Virus record (IMG/VR): IMGVR_UViG_3300031525_000821
Location: 1-35,206 of that record
Origin: a virus
Length of the DNA stretch: 35,206 nt
Direction: 5' to 3' (one strand)
Part shown: positions 24,226-31,133 of the stretch, one piece after another
Numbering within the stretch: position 1 is the stretch's first letter
Layout: the number at the start of each line of letters is the position of its first letter
The notes under the pieces: model-generated
Told to the model about the DNA's origin: nothing
Database searches by the model: none
Seen by the model: only the letters and a program-made list of their open reading frames with translations
Translations under genes and position numbers: made by a program

Positions 24226-25802
24226 TGAAGCGAACGATCCTGGGCGGCGTACGTGTGCTCTTGATCGACGACCTGTCTCCCGAGGACTTGGCCATGTGCA
24301 TGGCCCTTTACGCGCGCTCCGGCGAGAGCGTCGAGGTCCACTACGAGAAAGTCATGAAGGCGCGGCGGCGAGCGCTCTCGAGGGCGCTGGATCCGTGGGA
24401 CTACCCCAACGGCGACCCGGAGGGCGACATCGTGGACGCCGTGATGGATGTTTGGGGCGACAACCACCCGACCGCGCGCGCGGAGAAGCTCGGGAAGCAG
24501 TACGTTGTGGGGTACGGACACCGCAGCATCGCGGACAACGGGTACACCGCACTGTTCTTCGAGGGCGTGTCGATGCTGGCCGCGAAGGCGATCCAAGACA
24601 CGCCGCTGTACAACGGCCAGGAGATGTCCTCGCGGGCGGTTGACTGTGGCGAGCAGCCCTACGTCGATCCGGTCGGTACCCCGGAGTCCCGCGCGGTGTT
24701 GGAAGGATGGCGCGCGTTGTACCGGCGCTGCTTGCTGGCTGCCGTGGACGAGACGATGGTGCGTCACCCGCGGCGCGAGCCCGAGGAGGACTTGGGCCAG
24801 TACAACCGCGCGGTCAACATGCGCGCGTTTGACGTCGCCCGGGCGATGCTGCCTTTCGGGTGCGCGACCCAGGTGGGTTGGAGCGGGACGCTGCGCCACG
24901 TCGGCGAGCGCCTCGGGGTCCTCAAGCACCATCCGAGCGCGGAGGTGCGGGCGCTCGCGGAGGTCGCGATCGAGCTGTGCCACGGGCGCTACCCGGGGTC
25001 CGGTTTCGGGGATGCGGTCGCGTCGGGCGTCGGGCTGCTGAACGAGCCGACCGAAGGCGCCATGGCACGCGACGCTTGGACCGCGCTCGCCGCGTCACTC
25101 GTGACCTACCGGCCGGAATTGGGTCGTCCGCTCAAGGAGAGCGTTTGCTACGACTTCGGTGAAATGAAGTCTGGCTGGCTCGGGAGCCCCGACCCCGACC
25201 TCGTGGAGGGTGAGCAGGCCTTTACCGAGAAGGTTCGTGATCTCCTCCAGTTGCGGCCGCGCGGCGCTTTGCTCCCGTGGAGCCTGACGAAGTACGGGCT
25301 GGCGGACTTTGAGTTCCCGCTGGACATGGGGTCCTGGCGCGACCTCCAGCGGCAGCGAGCGATGGTGGTGCCGACGCCGCTGCTCACGGCGGACCTCGGG
25401 TTCGAGCCGTGGTACCTCGACCAGTTGCCGGCACCCGGCGGCGACAAGCGCGCGGGGAGCCTGGGGGACATCGGCGCGGAGGTCACGGCGTTGCTCCACC
25501 GGGCCAAGGCCGTGACGGACGACCCCGTGGCGCGGCAGTATTACTTGCCGCTGGGCGCGAGGGTCCGCGCGCGCGTCTCGGCAGGTCTGCCGGGGCTCGT
25601 GTACTTCTTGGAGCTTCGGACGGGCAAGACCGTCCACCCGACGCTCCGCGCCCGGGCGCTCGAGATGGCACGTGCGTTCCGCCGGGGGTTTCCGGACGTT
25701 GCGATCCACGTTGACGAAGACCCGGATGGTTGGAGCCTGCGCAGGGGTGCCGCAACGCTCGCGGAACGCGTTAAGGTGGTTGAGTCAACGACCCCTCTCT
25801 GA
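24222..25802 (+). CDS. ThyX-like protein with two fused ThyX modules
   Basis: 526 aa from ATG 24222 (or 24225), with GGAGGAG 24208-24214. ThyX enzymes are usually 220-300 aa. Module 1 has GYGHRSIADNGYTALFFEGVS (about 96-116), matching the ThyX GHxS...EGVS block, but AKAIQDTPLYNGQEMSSR stands where the flavin/dUMP-binding RHRx7S motif is expected. Module 2 has DMGSWRDLQRQRAMV (about 366-380, RQR instead of RHR) and RQYYLPLGARVRARVS with LVYFLELRTGKTVHP. It may be a flavin-dependent thymidylate synthase relative with changed chemistry, such as a base-modifying enzyme. The last codons and the stop come from the inserted IS element. Confidence 0.75.
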   Translation: MMKRTILGGVRVLLIDDLSPEDLAMCMALYARSGESVEVHYEKVMKARRRALSRALDPWDYPNGDPEGDIVDAVMDVWGDNHPTARAEKLGKQYVVGYGHRSIADNGYTALFFEGVSMLAAKAIQDTPLYNGQEMSSRAVDCGEQPYVDPVGTPESRAVLEGWRALYRRCLLAAVDETMVRHPRREPEEDLGQYNRAVNMRAFDVARAMLPFGCATQVGWSGTLRHVGERLGVLKHHPSAEVRALAEVAIELCHGRYPGSGFGDAVASGVGLLNEPTEGAMARDAWTALAASLVTYRPELGRPLKESVCYDFGEMKSGWLGSPDPDLVEGEQAFTEKVRDLLQLRPRGALLPWSLTKYGLADFEFPLDMGSWRDLQRQRAMVVPTPLLTADLGFEPWYLDQLPAPGGDKRAGSLGDIGAEVTALLHRAKAVTDDPVARQYYLPLGARVRARVSAGLPGLVYFLELRTGKTVHPTLRARALEMARAFRRGFPDVAIHVDEDPDGWSLRRGAATLAERVKVVESTTPL

Positions 25803-25811
25803 AGGGAGGGG
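25792..25811 (+). repeat. Left-end hairpin of the IsrB element
   Basis: CCCCTC 25792-25797 pairs with GAGGGG 25806-25811 around TCTGAAGG. The TCTGA in the loop supplies the stop codon of the ThyX-like gene (TGA 25800-25802). TnpA of IS200/IS605 recognises such hairpins on single-stranded DNA. Confidence 0.8.
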
Positions 25812-25996
25812 CTTGAGAAAGGAAGATTCACCACCTCTCCGATCAAGAGACCAAACCGTTGACTAGACATGTCGAAAGACAAGCTGAGCCAGCTAACCGT
25901 GGTAGGTTGAAACGACGTCTCGGGTGTCCCGCTAGCCCGGACCTTCTCGGCAGGCCAGCGTCGAAGCGAAGTACAGACAAGGGGCTTAACGCCATC
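25812..25996 (+). ncRNA. Probable omega RNA (guide scaffold) of the IsrB element
   Basis: 185 non-coding bases upstream of the IsrB start, the place where IscB/IsrB omega RNAs are encoded. Visible structure: CTTGA 25813-25817 with TCAAG 25843-25847; TGTC-GAAA-GACA 25870-25881 (GNRA tetraloop); CGGG-TGT-CCCG 25921-25931; CGACG 25913-25917 closing with CGTCG 25959-25963. GTAGGTTGAAA (25902-25912) also occurs, from memory, in known IscB omega RNA scaffolds. In IscB-type systems the guide lies 5' of the scaffold and comes from DNA flanking the left end, here the end of the ThyX-like gene. The RNA ends are approximate and the RNA may run into the IsrB codons. Confidence 0.7.
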
Positions 25997-27040
25997 ATGT
26001 TCGTTCCCGTCGTAGATCAGAAAAACCAGCCGCTCATGCCGACCTCGCCGGCACGAGCACGTCGCTGGATTGAAACCGGAAAGGCTACACCTTTCTGGAA
26101 ACGCGGTGTGTTTTGCGTTCGCCTGAACGTCGAGCCCTCCGCACGAGAGACGCAAACCATTGCCGTCGGGATTGACCCCGGCAGCAAGCGAGAGGGGTAC
26201 ACCGTCAAGAGCGAAGCACACACGTACCTGAACCTTCACGTCGAAGCTCGTACCGGCGTCAAGGAGGCCGTCGAGGCTCGCCGAAACATGCGGCGTGCGC
26301 GCCGCTTCAGAAAGACGCCGTGCAGGAAGAATCGTCTAAACCGAAGTCGAGGAGGGCTCCCGCCGAGCACGAAGGCTCGCTGGCAGTGGAAGCTTCGGCT
26401 AGCCGGATGGCTGGCGCGAATGTTTCCGATCGTTCGGTTCGTCGTAGAAGACATCGCTGCCGTGACGAAGAAAGGTCAGCGACGGTGGAACAAGTCGTTC
26501 AGCCCTCTCGAGGTGGGCAAGAAGTGGTTCTACCGAGAGTTGGCGAGAGTCGCTCGGGTGAGCACGAAGAAGGGCCACGAGACGAAAGAGATGCGGGACG
26601 CTTGCGGTCTCAAGAAGACCAGCAAGAAGCTCGAAGAGACGTTCGACGCGCACTGCGTTGACAGCTGGGTACTGGCCAACTCGTTCACCGGCGGCCACAA
26701 CAAGCCCGACAACGTGGAGATCCTGTGCGTCGCGCCGCTCGCTCTGCGTAGACGCCAGCTTCACCTGATGCAGCCAGCCAAGGGCGGAGAGCGTCGACGT
26801 CATGGAGGAACGAGAAGTCTCGGGCTTCAACGAGGCAGCATCGTAAAGCACCCGAAGCACGGAATCACTTTCGTCGGCGGGACGCTGGGAGATCGTGTGA
26901 GTCTGCACGCGCTCGACACCGGCAAACGCCTCACGCAGAAAGCAAAGCCGGCTGATTGCCGAGTGCGCTCTCATAACTCGTGGCGTACCTGGACGCCCGA
27001 AATCAGCAAGAAAACCGAACGGGGCTCCTCCCCGACCTGA
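25997..27040 (+). CDS. isrB: IsrB-like RNA-guided nickase (IscB family, no HNH domain)
   Basis: 347 aa from ATG 25997. Order of domains: PLMP motif (NQPLMPTSPARARRWIE, 10-26), RuvC-I AVGIDPGSKREGY (Asp 60), Arg-rich bridge helix RRNMRRARRFRK (95-106), RuvC-II FVVEDIAAV (Glu 151), RuvC-III TFDAHCVDSW (Asp 217, His 219, Asp 222), then a basic C-terminal part. Only ~65 residues separate RuvC-II and RuvC-III, and no HNH motif is present, which fits IsrB (about 350 aa) rather than IscB. All RuvC residues are intact, so an active omega-RNA-guided nickase is plausible. Known relatives cut one strand and may help element maintenance after transposition. ORFs upstream in the same frame are the RNA leader, not coding. 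Confidence 0.88.
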   Translation: MFVPVVDQKNQPLMPTSPARARRWIETGKATPFWKRGVFCVRLNVEPSARETQTIAVGIDPGSKREGYTVKSEAHTYLNLHVEARTGVKEAVEARRNMRRARRFRKTPCRKNRLNRSRGGLPPSTKARWQWKLRLAGWLARMFPIVRFVVEDIAAVTKKGQRRWNKSFSPLEVGKKWFYRELARVARVSTKKGHETKEMRDACGLKKTSKKLEETFDAHCVDSWVLANSFTGGHNKPDNVEILCVAPLALRRRQLHLMQPAKGGERRRHGGTRSLGLQRGSIVKHPKHGITFVGGTLGDRVSLHALDTGKRLTQKAKPADCRVRSHNSWRTWTPEISKKTERGSSPT

Positions 27041-27050
27041 AGGAACGGGG
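27030..27050 (+). repeat. Right-end hairpin of the IsrB element
   Basis: CCCCG 27030-27034 pairs with CGGGG 27046-27050; the loop contains CCTGAAGG. TTTCCGCC follows, as at many IS200/IS605 right ends. The next gene starts 19 bases later. Confidence 0.75.
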
Positions 27051-27069
27051 TTTCCGCCCCGGAAAATCG

Positions 27070-27645
27070 ATGACCGACGTTCGGATTGCCCTCGCGGGCG
27101 CAAGTGGCTGTGGGAAAACGACCCTCATGGACTTCCTCGCGCAGGAGCTAGGGCTTCCCGTGAACCCCGTGGGGTCGAGGTCGGTCGCGCTCGCGATGGG
27201 GTTCATGAACCCGTACGATGTTGACGCCGCGGGCCAACGGCCCGCGTTCCAGGAGCGCCTCGTGCGGGACAAGATCGCCTGGGAAGCTAAGACGCCGTCA
27301 TTCGTCACCGACCGGACGACGGCGGACAATCTCGCGTACCACGCGCTGCACGCGCTCGACGACCTCACGGGCTTCGTCATCGACGCCGCGGCCGAGGGGA
27401 TGCGGCGCTACACGCACGTTCTGTACTGCCCGCTGGCGGAGCACCAGTCGCTCGCGGGCGACGCGGTACGCCGCGCGGGCCGGTCATACCACGAGGTCTA
27501 CGACGCGCTGTTGTACGGGCTGCTGCACCGGTTCTGCGGCGACGCGGTCGTGCGGGTTTCGGGCGATGACCTCGCGCGCCGTAAGCAGTTCGTCCTCGCG
27601 ACCGTGACGGGGTGGTTGTCGCCCTCGGCGGAGTCCCGGCGGTGA
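27070..27645 (+). CDS. P-loop kinase / AAA-family NTPase, 191 aa
   Basis: ATG 27070 lies just after the IS right end; the open frame extends upstream into the element but starts naturally at MTDVRIALAGASG. Walker A is GASGCGKTT (10-18). SFVTDRTTADNLAYHAL (about 77-93) resembles the DRx(T/S) lid/acceptor segment of nucleoside and nucleotide kinases, and the length suits such a kinase. Candidate role: phosphorylating a (deoxy)nucleotide in the pool pathway with the nearby deoxynucleotidase, ThyX-like protein and dCTP deaminase. The original Shine-Dalgarno may have been displaced by the insertion: only GGAA is left upstream. Stop overlaps the next start (GTGA). Confidence 0.75.
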   Translation: MTDVRIALAGASGCGKTTLMDFLAQELGLPVNPVGSRSVALAMGFMNPYDVDAAGQRPAFQERLVRDKIAWEAKTPSFVTDRTTADNLAYHALHALDDLTGFVIDAAAEGMRRYTHVLYCPLAEHQSLAGDAVRRAGRSYHEVYDALLYGLLHRFCGDAVVRVSGDDLARRKQFVLATVTGWLSPSAESRR

Positions 27646-27797
27646 GCGCGCGACCGACGCGTTGGGGCGAAGCCGTCAACCTGTTGACGTACAGCGTACC
27701 TTTTACGCGGCCTCGGGCTTTCTCGTGCTTCGGGATCGAACACGAGGTTTTCACGGTCCGGGCGCTCGCTGAGGCGCTCTTCGGGTGGATCCCGTGA
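27642..27797 (+). CDS. Hypothetical small protein, 51 aa
   Basis: GTG 27642 overlaps the kinase stop (GTGA), and the end overlaps the 5' nuclease gene by 13 bases. Sequence includes RWGEAVNLLTYSVPFTRPRA. No family recognised. Its coupling on both sides is the main support for translation. Confidence 0.5.
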   Translation: MSARPTRWGEAVNLLTYSVPFTRPRAFSCFGIEHEVFTVRALAEALFGWIP

Positions 27798-28750
27798 CTG
27801 GTATTGAGGCCCTGCCGGCGCCCGGGGATCCTGACGCGGTCTACTGTTTTGACCTGAACGGATTTATCTGGCGGCTTGCTTCGAGTCCGTTCATGGCCGG
27901 CAAGGCCGCGCTGGGGTTCGCCCGGACGCTGCGTCGGATCCTGCGGGAGCGACGTCCGGGTTACCTGGCGGTTGCGGTCGACAACGCGCTGCCGACGTTC
28001 CGCCACGACCTGTTCCGGCAGCACTCGGCCATGTTGGGCGCCGAGGACTACAAGGCCGACCGGGTCAAGCGGATCAAGCCCCACGAGCGCGCGGCCGTGT
28101 TGGAGCAGATTCGCACGGCCCAGGAGCTGCTCGAAGACGCGTACGGCGTCCGGTGCCTCGCGGCCCGGGGGTACGAGGGGGACGACGTCTTGGCGACGCT
28201 GGCCCAGCGCGGGCTCGACGCTGGGCTGAAGGTCGTGGTGGTCGCGTATGACAAGGACATGTTCCAGCTCGTGCAGCAGGACCGCTGTTGGGTCTGGGAT
28301 GGCGAGGGTCGGGTGTTCGACGCCGCGGCGGTCGAGGCCAAGCTCGGGTGCGCGCCGGACCGCGTGGTCGACTTCATGTCGATCGTGGGCGACTCGACCG
28401 ATGGCGTGCGGGGCGTCGTCGGGGCCGGACCGGTCGCGGCGTTGAAGGTCTTGGCGGCGTTCCCAACGCTCGATGCCGCGCTAGAGTCGGCGGAGCGTGG
28501 CGACCAGGACCACCCGCTGTGGCAGCAGGATCCGCGGCTCTGGGCCAAGGTGGTGTCGCAGCAGCGTCAAGCGCAGCTTTGCCGCCAGCTTGTGACGCTC
28601 GCGCGTGACGTCCCGCTGGCCGTGACGCTCCAGGAGCTGAGCCTGTCGGCCTCGATGGCGGTGGAGCTAGCGCTCCAGGACACGACGGCGTCCGAGGCCG
28701 ACCCTGTTGACGGTCCCGAGGCGTTCGAGTGGTCGGTGGCGGATGTTTAG
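27785..28750 (+). CDS. 5'-3' exonuclease / flap endonuclease (FEN family)
   Basis: 321 aa from GTG 27785 (GAGG ten bases upstream); GTG 27794 with a GTGA overlap is an alternative. The FEN pattern is complete: N-terminal FDLNGFIWR with the first metal Asp, DNALPTFRHDLF, GYEGDDVLATLA with the acidic pair, VVAYDKDMFQLV, and a helix-3-turn-helix VGDSTDGVRGVVGAGPVAALK. It should remove RNA primers and flaps, the job of the PolA N-terminal domain that is absent from this phage polymerase (replaced by the UDG-like domain). T4 RNase H and T5 D15 are functional counterparts. Confidence 0.88.
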   Translation: MDPVTGIEALPAPGDPDAVYCFDLNGFIWRLASSPFMAGKAALGFARTLRRILRERRPGYLAVAVDNALPTFRHDLFRQHSAMLGAEDYKADRVKRIKPHERAAVLEQIRTAQELLEDAYGVRCLAARGYEGDDVLATLAQRGLDAGLKVVVVAYDKDMFQLVQQDRCWVWDGEGRVFDAAAVEAKLGCAPDRVVDFMSIVGDSTDGVRGVVGAGPVAALKVLAAFPTLDAALESAERGDQDHPLWQQDPRLWAKVVSQQRQAQLCRQLVTLARDVPLAVTLQELSLSASMAVELALQDTTASEADPVDGPEAFEWSVADV

Positions 28751-28776
28751 TCGCACCGCGGGGTAAGGTGGACGAA

Positions 28777-29580
28777 GTGAGCATCCTATCTGACAGCGCG
28801 GTCCTGGTCGCCATGGACCAAAAGCGCATCGTGATCGATCCGTTCGACCGAGCGCGCCTGGGGTCAAACAGCTACGACGTTGCGCTCGGCCCGCGCCTGC
28901 TGGTCTACGAGACCGAGGAGCCGATCCTGCGTCCGGATGGCCGCGTTTTCTTCCCGGGCGCGCCGACCATCCTGGACGTCCGAAAGCAAAACCCGACGAT
29001 GACGGTCGACATCCCGGAGTCCGGGATCGTCCTGCACCCCGGGCAGCTCTACCTGGGCTCGACGATTGAGCGGACCGAGAGCCACGACTTCGTGCCGGTG
29101 CTGTGTGGCAAGAGCAGCCTCGGTCGGTTGGGCCTTTCCGTGCACGTTACCGCAGGATTCGGGGATGTAGGATTCTGCGGGGCATGGACGTTGGAGCTGA
29201 TGGTCGTGCGCCCGCTCCGCATCTACGCCGGCATGCCGGTGGCGCAGATCGCCTGGCACACCGTCGAGGGTTTGGTTCTGCGACCGTACGGGTTCAAGCC
29301 GGGGGCGAAGTATGCGAACCAGTCGGCGGACCCGGTGGCGTCGGAGATGTGGCGGAACTTCGACGGCCTGAAGCCTGACGAGTGGCGACCGACCCCTAGC
29401 CGCGACCTTCCGCCGTTTAAGCTCAAGCCCGACGAGCGATCACAGCGCTGGCGCGACGCCGAGGCCCTGTGTGGTCCAGGCTACTGCCCACCCGACGCGC
29501 TCAAGATCATCGAGGAAGAGCAGGCCGCGTACGACGCCAAGCTGTCCGCAGTAAACCTCGACGGTGTGGGGCGGCCGTGA
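28777..29580 (+). CDS. dcd: dCTP deaminase
   Basis: 267 aa from GTG 28777 (MSILSDSAVL is the usual Dcd opening; TAAGG 28764-28768 upstream). Family motifs: RLGSNSYDVALGPR (27-40), KSSLGRLGLSVHVTAG (112-127) with the substrate-binding Ser/Arg, and DVGFCGAWTLEL with catalytic Glu 140. It converts dCTP to dUTP, feeding dUMP to thymidylate or modified-base synthesis. Family members are ~170-200 aa; this one has ~75 extra C-terminal residues (DEWRPTPSRDLPPF, a Lys/Glu-rich helix). Whether it also has dUTPase activity cannot be judged. Stop overlaps the first paralog gene (GTGA). Confidence 0.85.
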   Translation: MSILSDSAVLVAMDQKRIVIDPFDRARLGSNSYDVALGPRLLVYETEEPILRPDGRVFFPGAPTILDVRKQNPTMTVDIPESGIVLHPGQLYLGSTIERTESHDFVPVLCGKSSLGRLGLSVHVTAGFGDVGFCGAWTLELMVVRPLRIYAGMPVAQIAWHTVEGLVLRPYGFKPGAKYANQSADPVASEMWRNFDGLKPDEWRPTPSRDLPPFKLKPDERSQRWRDAEALCGPGYCPPDALKIIEEEQAAYDAKLSAVNLDGVGRP

Positions 29581-29825
29581 GCTACGTGGTCCGGATATCA
29601 AGCGGGTATGACCGCTTGGCCTCCTTTTACGTGGCCGACGACGGGAGGATCACGGCGCAATTCGAGGATGCTAAGGAGTACCCGACGGTGGAGGCGGCCG
29701 AGCGAACGACGTTCTGGGTTGCGCGTGTCTGGGTAGGTTATGACGTACGTGTCGTAGACCTTGCGGAAGAACTCCTGACGCGAGAAGCCGCGCGTCAGGT
29801 TGGCGTCGAGGACCCGCTGTGGTGA
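29577..29825 (+). CDS. Small-paralog array member 1, 82 aa
   Basis: GTG 29577 overlaps the dCTP deaminase stop. It carries the family pattern: opening SYVVRISSGYDRLASFYV, middle EYPTVEAAERTTFWV, and the C-terminal signature VRVVDLAEELLTREAAR. Twelve genes between here and 34912 share this pattern (short strand opening, variable middle, A-x-x-F-x-T segment, V-x-L-A-x-E-L-L-x-x-E-A tail). The pattern resembles many small phage proteins of unknown function. No enzyme motif or signal peptide. Confidence 0.65.
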   Translation: MSYVVRISSGYDRLASFYVADDGRITAQFEDAKEYPTVEAAERTTFWVARVWVGYDVRVVDLAEELLTREAARQVGVEDPLW

Positions 29826-30127
29826 GCGGCGCCGCGTGGTTGTTGGTGATGCCGCGACCCCCGGGGGTGAGCCGGCCTGCGCTGATGTGGTATGTTGGGG
29901 GCGCAACCTGGACGTACGACGCGCTCCGCGCGACCGCGTTCCCGACCGCCGAGGCCGCCAAGGCCCAGGTCGACGCCGCCGCGATGGGGCTCGGCCCCAA
30001 GGTCGCGTTGCGCGTCCGGGCGGTGCTGTTCGCGGAGGTGCTGCGCGAGAACGAGGCGGTGCTGCGGCGTGCGGTGCCTGTCCTGACGGACCCACGGGGC
30101 GGTCCTGGGGGACGGGGCCGTGGTTAG
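29822..30127 (+). CDS. Small-paralog array member 2, 101 aa
   Basis: GTG 29822 (GTGA overlap; GTG 29819 also possible). AAWLLVMPRPPG opens, TAFPTAEAAKAQVDAAA is the middle segment, and VLFAEVLRENEAVLRRAV replaces the tail. The tail is a divergent version of the signature and is followed by a Gly/Arg-rich extension (GGPGGRGRG), so this copy differs more than its neighbours. Confidence 0.55.
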   Translation: MSGAAWLLVMPRPPGVSRPALMWYVGGATWTYDALRATAFPTAEAAKAQVDAAAMGLGPKVALRVRAVLFAEVLRENEAVLRRAVPVLTDPRGGPGGRGRG

Positions 30128-30379
30128 GCGCCAAGGGCCTTTCGTCGTTCGGGTCGAGACCTGGGAGGAAGACAAGCCCGTGGCCTTCTGCCGTTGTCAC
30201 CCGCGTGCTCGCGGCGAGGTCGCCTGACGCGTCACCCGTCGTTGGCCGCGGCGTTCGCGGTCGTTGGCCAAGCAAACGTTCTGGCCACCCGATACGCCCG
30301 AAAGTACGGGTGGACCCGCACCTCGCGCGTTGTCCCGCTCGCTGATGCCCTGTTGGAGGTTGAGGCGGGCCTTGTCTGA
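30120..30379 (+). pseudogene. Small-paralog array member 3, frameshifted
   Basis: The N-terminal part starts at GTG 30120 (VVRRQGPFVVRVETWEEDK) and stops at TGA 30225. The C-terminal part continues in the -1 frame: LAAAFAVVGQANVLATRYAR, then TSRVVPLADALLEVEA to TGA 30377-30379. Together they make one family member, so a single-base loss between about 30194 and 30225 is the simplest cause. The second half could start alone at TTG 30194. No slippery heptamer was seen. A sequencing or assembly error is also possible. Confidence 0.6.
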
Positions 30380-30644
30380 GTTCTTGATCCGGTTACACAG
30401 AGACGGAGTCTGGCCGTACTACTGGACCCAGTATTACTTGGGTTGGGTGACAGAGCCCTCGCGGGCGACCCCCTACTTGGAGGAGGAAGCGCGCGAGGAA
30501 CTCAAGCGCGTGATCCACTACTTGGAGGAGGACGCGCGCGAGGCACTCAAGCGCGTGATCCGTCGGACAAGTCAGCCGAGTCTCGACGTCGTTCCGTTGT
30601 CCGACGCGATGTTGGACCGGGCCGCGCGCTATCCCAACCTCTAG
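30372..30644 (+). CDS. Small-paralog array member 4 with internal duplication, 90 aa
   Basis: TTG 30372 overlaps the previous stop. SEFLIRLHRDGVWPYYWTQY opens; the middle contains two 15-residue copies (YLEEEAREELKRVIH, YLEEDAREALKRVIR); the tail is LDVVPLSDAMLDRAAR. The duplicated helices are highly charged and probably form an extended amphipathic helix. The stop lies back-to-back with the end of a minus-strand gene. Confidence 0.6.
   Translation: MSEFLIRLHRDGVWPYYWTQYYLGWVTEPSRATPYLEEEAREELKRVIHYLEEDAREALKRVIRRTSQPSLDVVPLSDAMLDRAARYPNL
30473..30562 (+). repeat. Tandem 45-base duplication (2 copies) inside array member 4
   Basis: Units 30473-30517 and 30518-30562 begin CTACTTGGAGGAGGA and differ at only a few positions. 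The unit is a multiple of three and keeps the frame. Low divergence suggests a recent duplication. Confidence 0.85.
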
Positions 30645-30883
30645 CCCAACGCCTCCTCTTCGAAGTGGCGCAGGCCGTGGAGGGACCTCGGCGCGCGCAA
30701 CGCGGCGCTCGGGCGCGAGCGTGCGACCGCCGCCCAGACGGCCTCCGCGGCTTCCTCAGCCGCCGACAGGATCGGCGGCGGGTACTCGAGCGCGCTCAGG
30801 GGGGCCGTGACCCGCGTACGCCTCGCCGGGTACGGGGCCGCGTAGGGGTTGCAGATTTTGGCAGACTGGGGCACAAAGCTCAT
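30641..30883 (-). CDS. Hypothetical protein on the minus strand, 80 aa
   Basis: The only plausible minus-strand gene in the window. ATG at 30883-30881 has AGAGGT seven bases upstream (plus-strand 30891-30896). It reads SFVPQSAKICNPYAAPYPAR at the start and HGLRHFEEEALG at the end; the middle is an Ala-rich helix (AAEEAAEAVWAAVARSRP). It converges on array member 4 and diverges from members 5-11 across a 250-base gap. No family recognised. A small regulator is one idea, but it has no clear helix-turn-helix. A chance antisense frame cannot be ruled out. Confidence 0.5.
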   Translation of the reverse strand: MSFVPQSAKICNPYAAPYPARRTRVTAPLSALEYPPPILSAAEEAAEAVWAAVARSRPSAALRAPRSLHGLRHFEEEALG

Positions 30884-30912
30884 CACGTTGACCTCTTGCT
30901 CAGGTTGACCAG

Positions 30913-30939
30913 GCCCTCGGCGTTACCCGCGCCGGGGGC
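30913..30939 (+). terminator. Hairpin with T-rich tail in the divergent gap
   Basis: GCCCTCGGCG 30913-30922 and CGCCGGGGGC 30930-30939 form a 10-bp stem with one G-T pair and loop TTACCCG, followed by TTTCGTTCGTCT. It would end plus-strand transcripts running antisense through the minus-strand gene, insulating the next group of paralogs. A second weaker stem (ACCGGGCC/GGCCCTGGT, 30963-30988) follows. Confidence 0.5.
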
Positions 30940-31048
30940 TTTCGTTCGTCTGAGAAGCTAAAACCGGGCCGGAGTCGCGGCCCTGGTAACTTAAGGCTTT
31001 TCTAGCAATTCTGCACGGCCGGTAGACGCAAAAACGCATCACACGTCC

Positions 31049-31054
31049 TACAAT
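31049..31054 (+). promoter_or_regulatory. Possible -10 box (TACAAT) before the second paralog group
   Basis: TACAAT lies in the AT-richer part of the 30887-31133 gap, 79 bases before GTG 31134. No good -35 is visible. The gap also contains TTAAGGCTTTTCTAGCAATT (about 30991-31010) and a GGGGGTAAGGA Shine-Dalgarno (31114-31124) before the next gene. Confidence 0.3.
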
Positions 31055-31133
31055 TGCGCATCGGGGCGATCAACCCCGGGCGTAAGGGCGGCGCGGGTTC
31101 CGAAGCGTCGCCCGCGGGGGTAAGGATCCGGGC

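Larger units (their letters stand above)
25792..27060 (+). mobile_element. IS200/IS605-type element carrying an IsrB-like gene (no transposase)
   Basis: Left hairpin 25792-25811 and right hairpin 27030-27050 (CCCCG...CCTGAAGG...CGGGG, then TTTCCGCC) are the subterminal structures typical of IS200/IS605 ends. Between them are a structured leader (probable omega RNA) and one gene of the IscB/IsrB family. There is no tnpA, so the element depends on a transposase supplied elsewhere. It is inserted between the ThyX-like gene and the kinase gene; the exact ends are not fixed (within about 10 bases). Base composition is less GC-rich than its neighbours, consistent with recent arrival. Confidence 0.85.

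Noticed and set aside
25859-25996. N-terminal extension of the IsrB frame
   Set aside because: The frame is open upstream, but the family begins at MFVPVVDQ, and this stretch holds the RNA scaffold.
30194-30227. Programmed -1 frameshift in array member 3
   Set aside because: No slippery heptamer or downstream stimulatory structure was found; an indel or sequence error is simpler.
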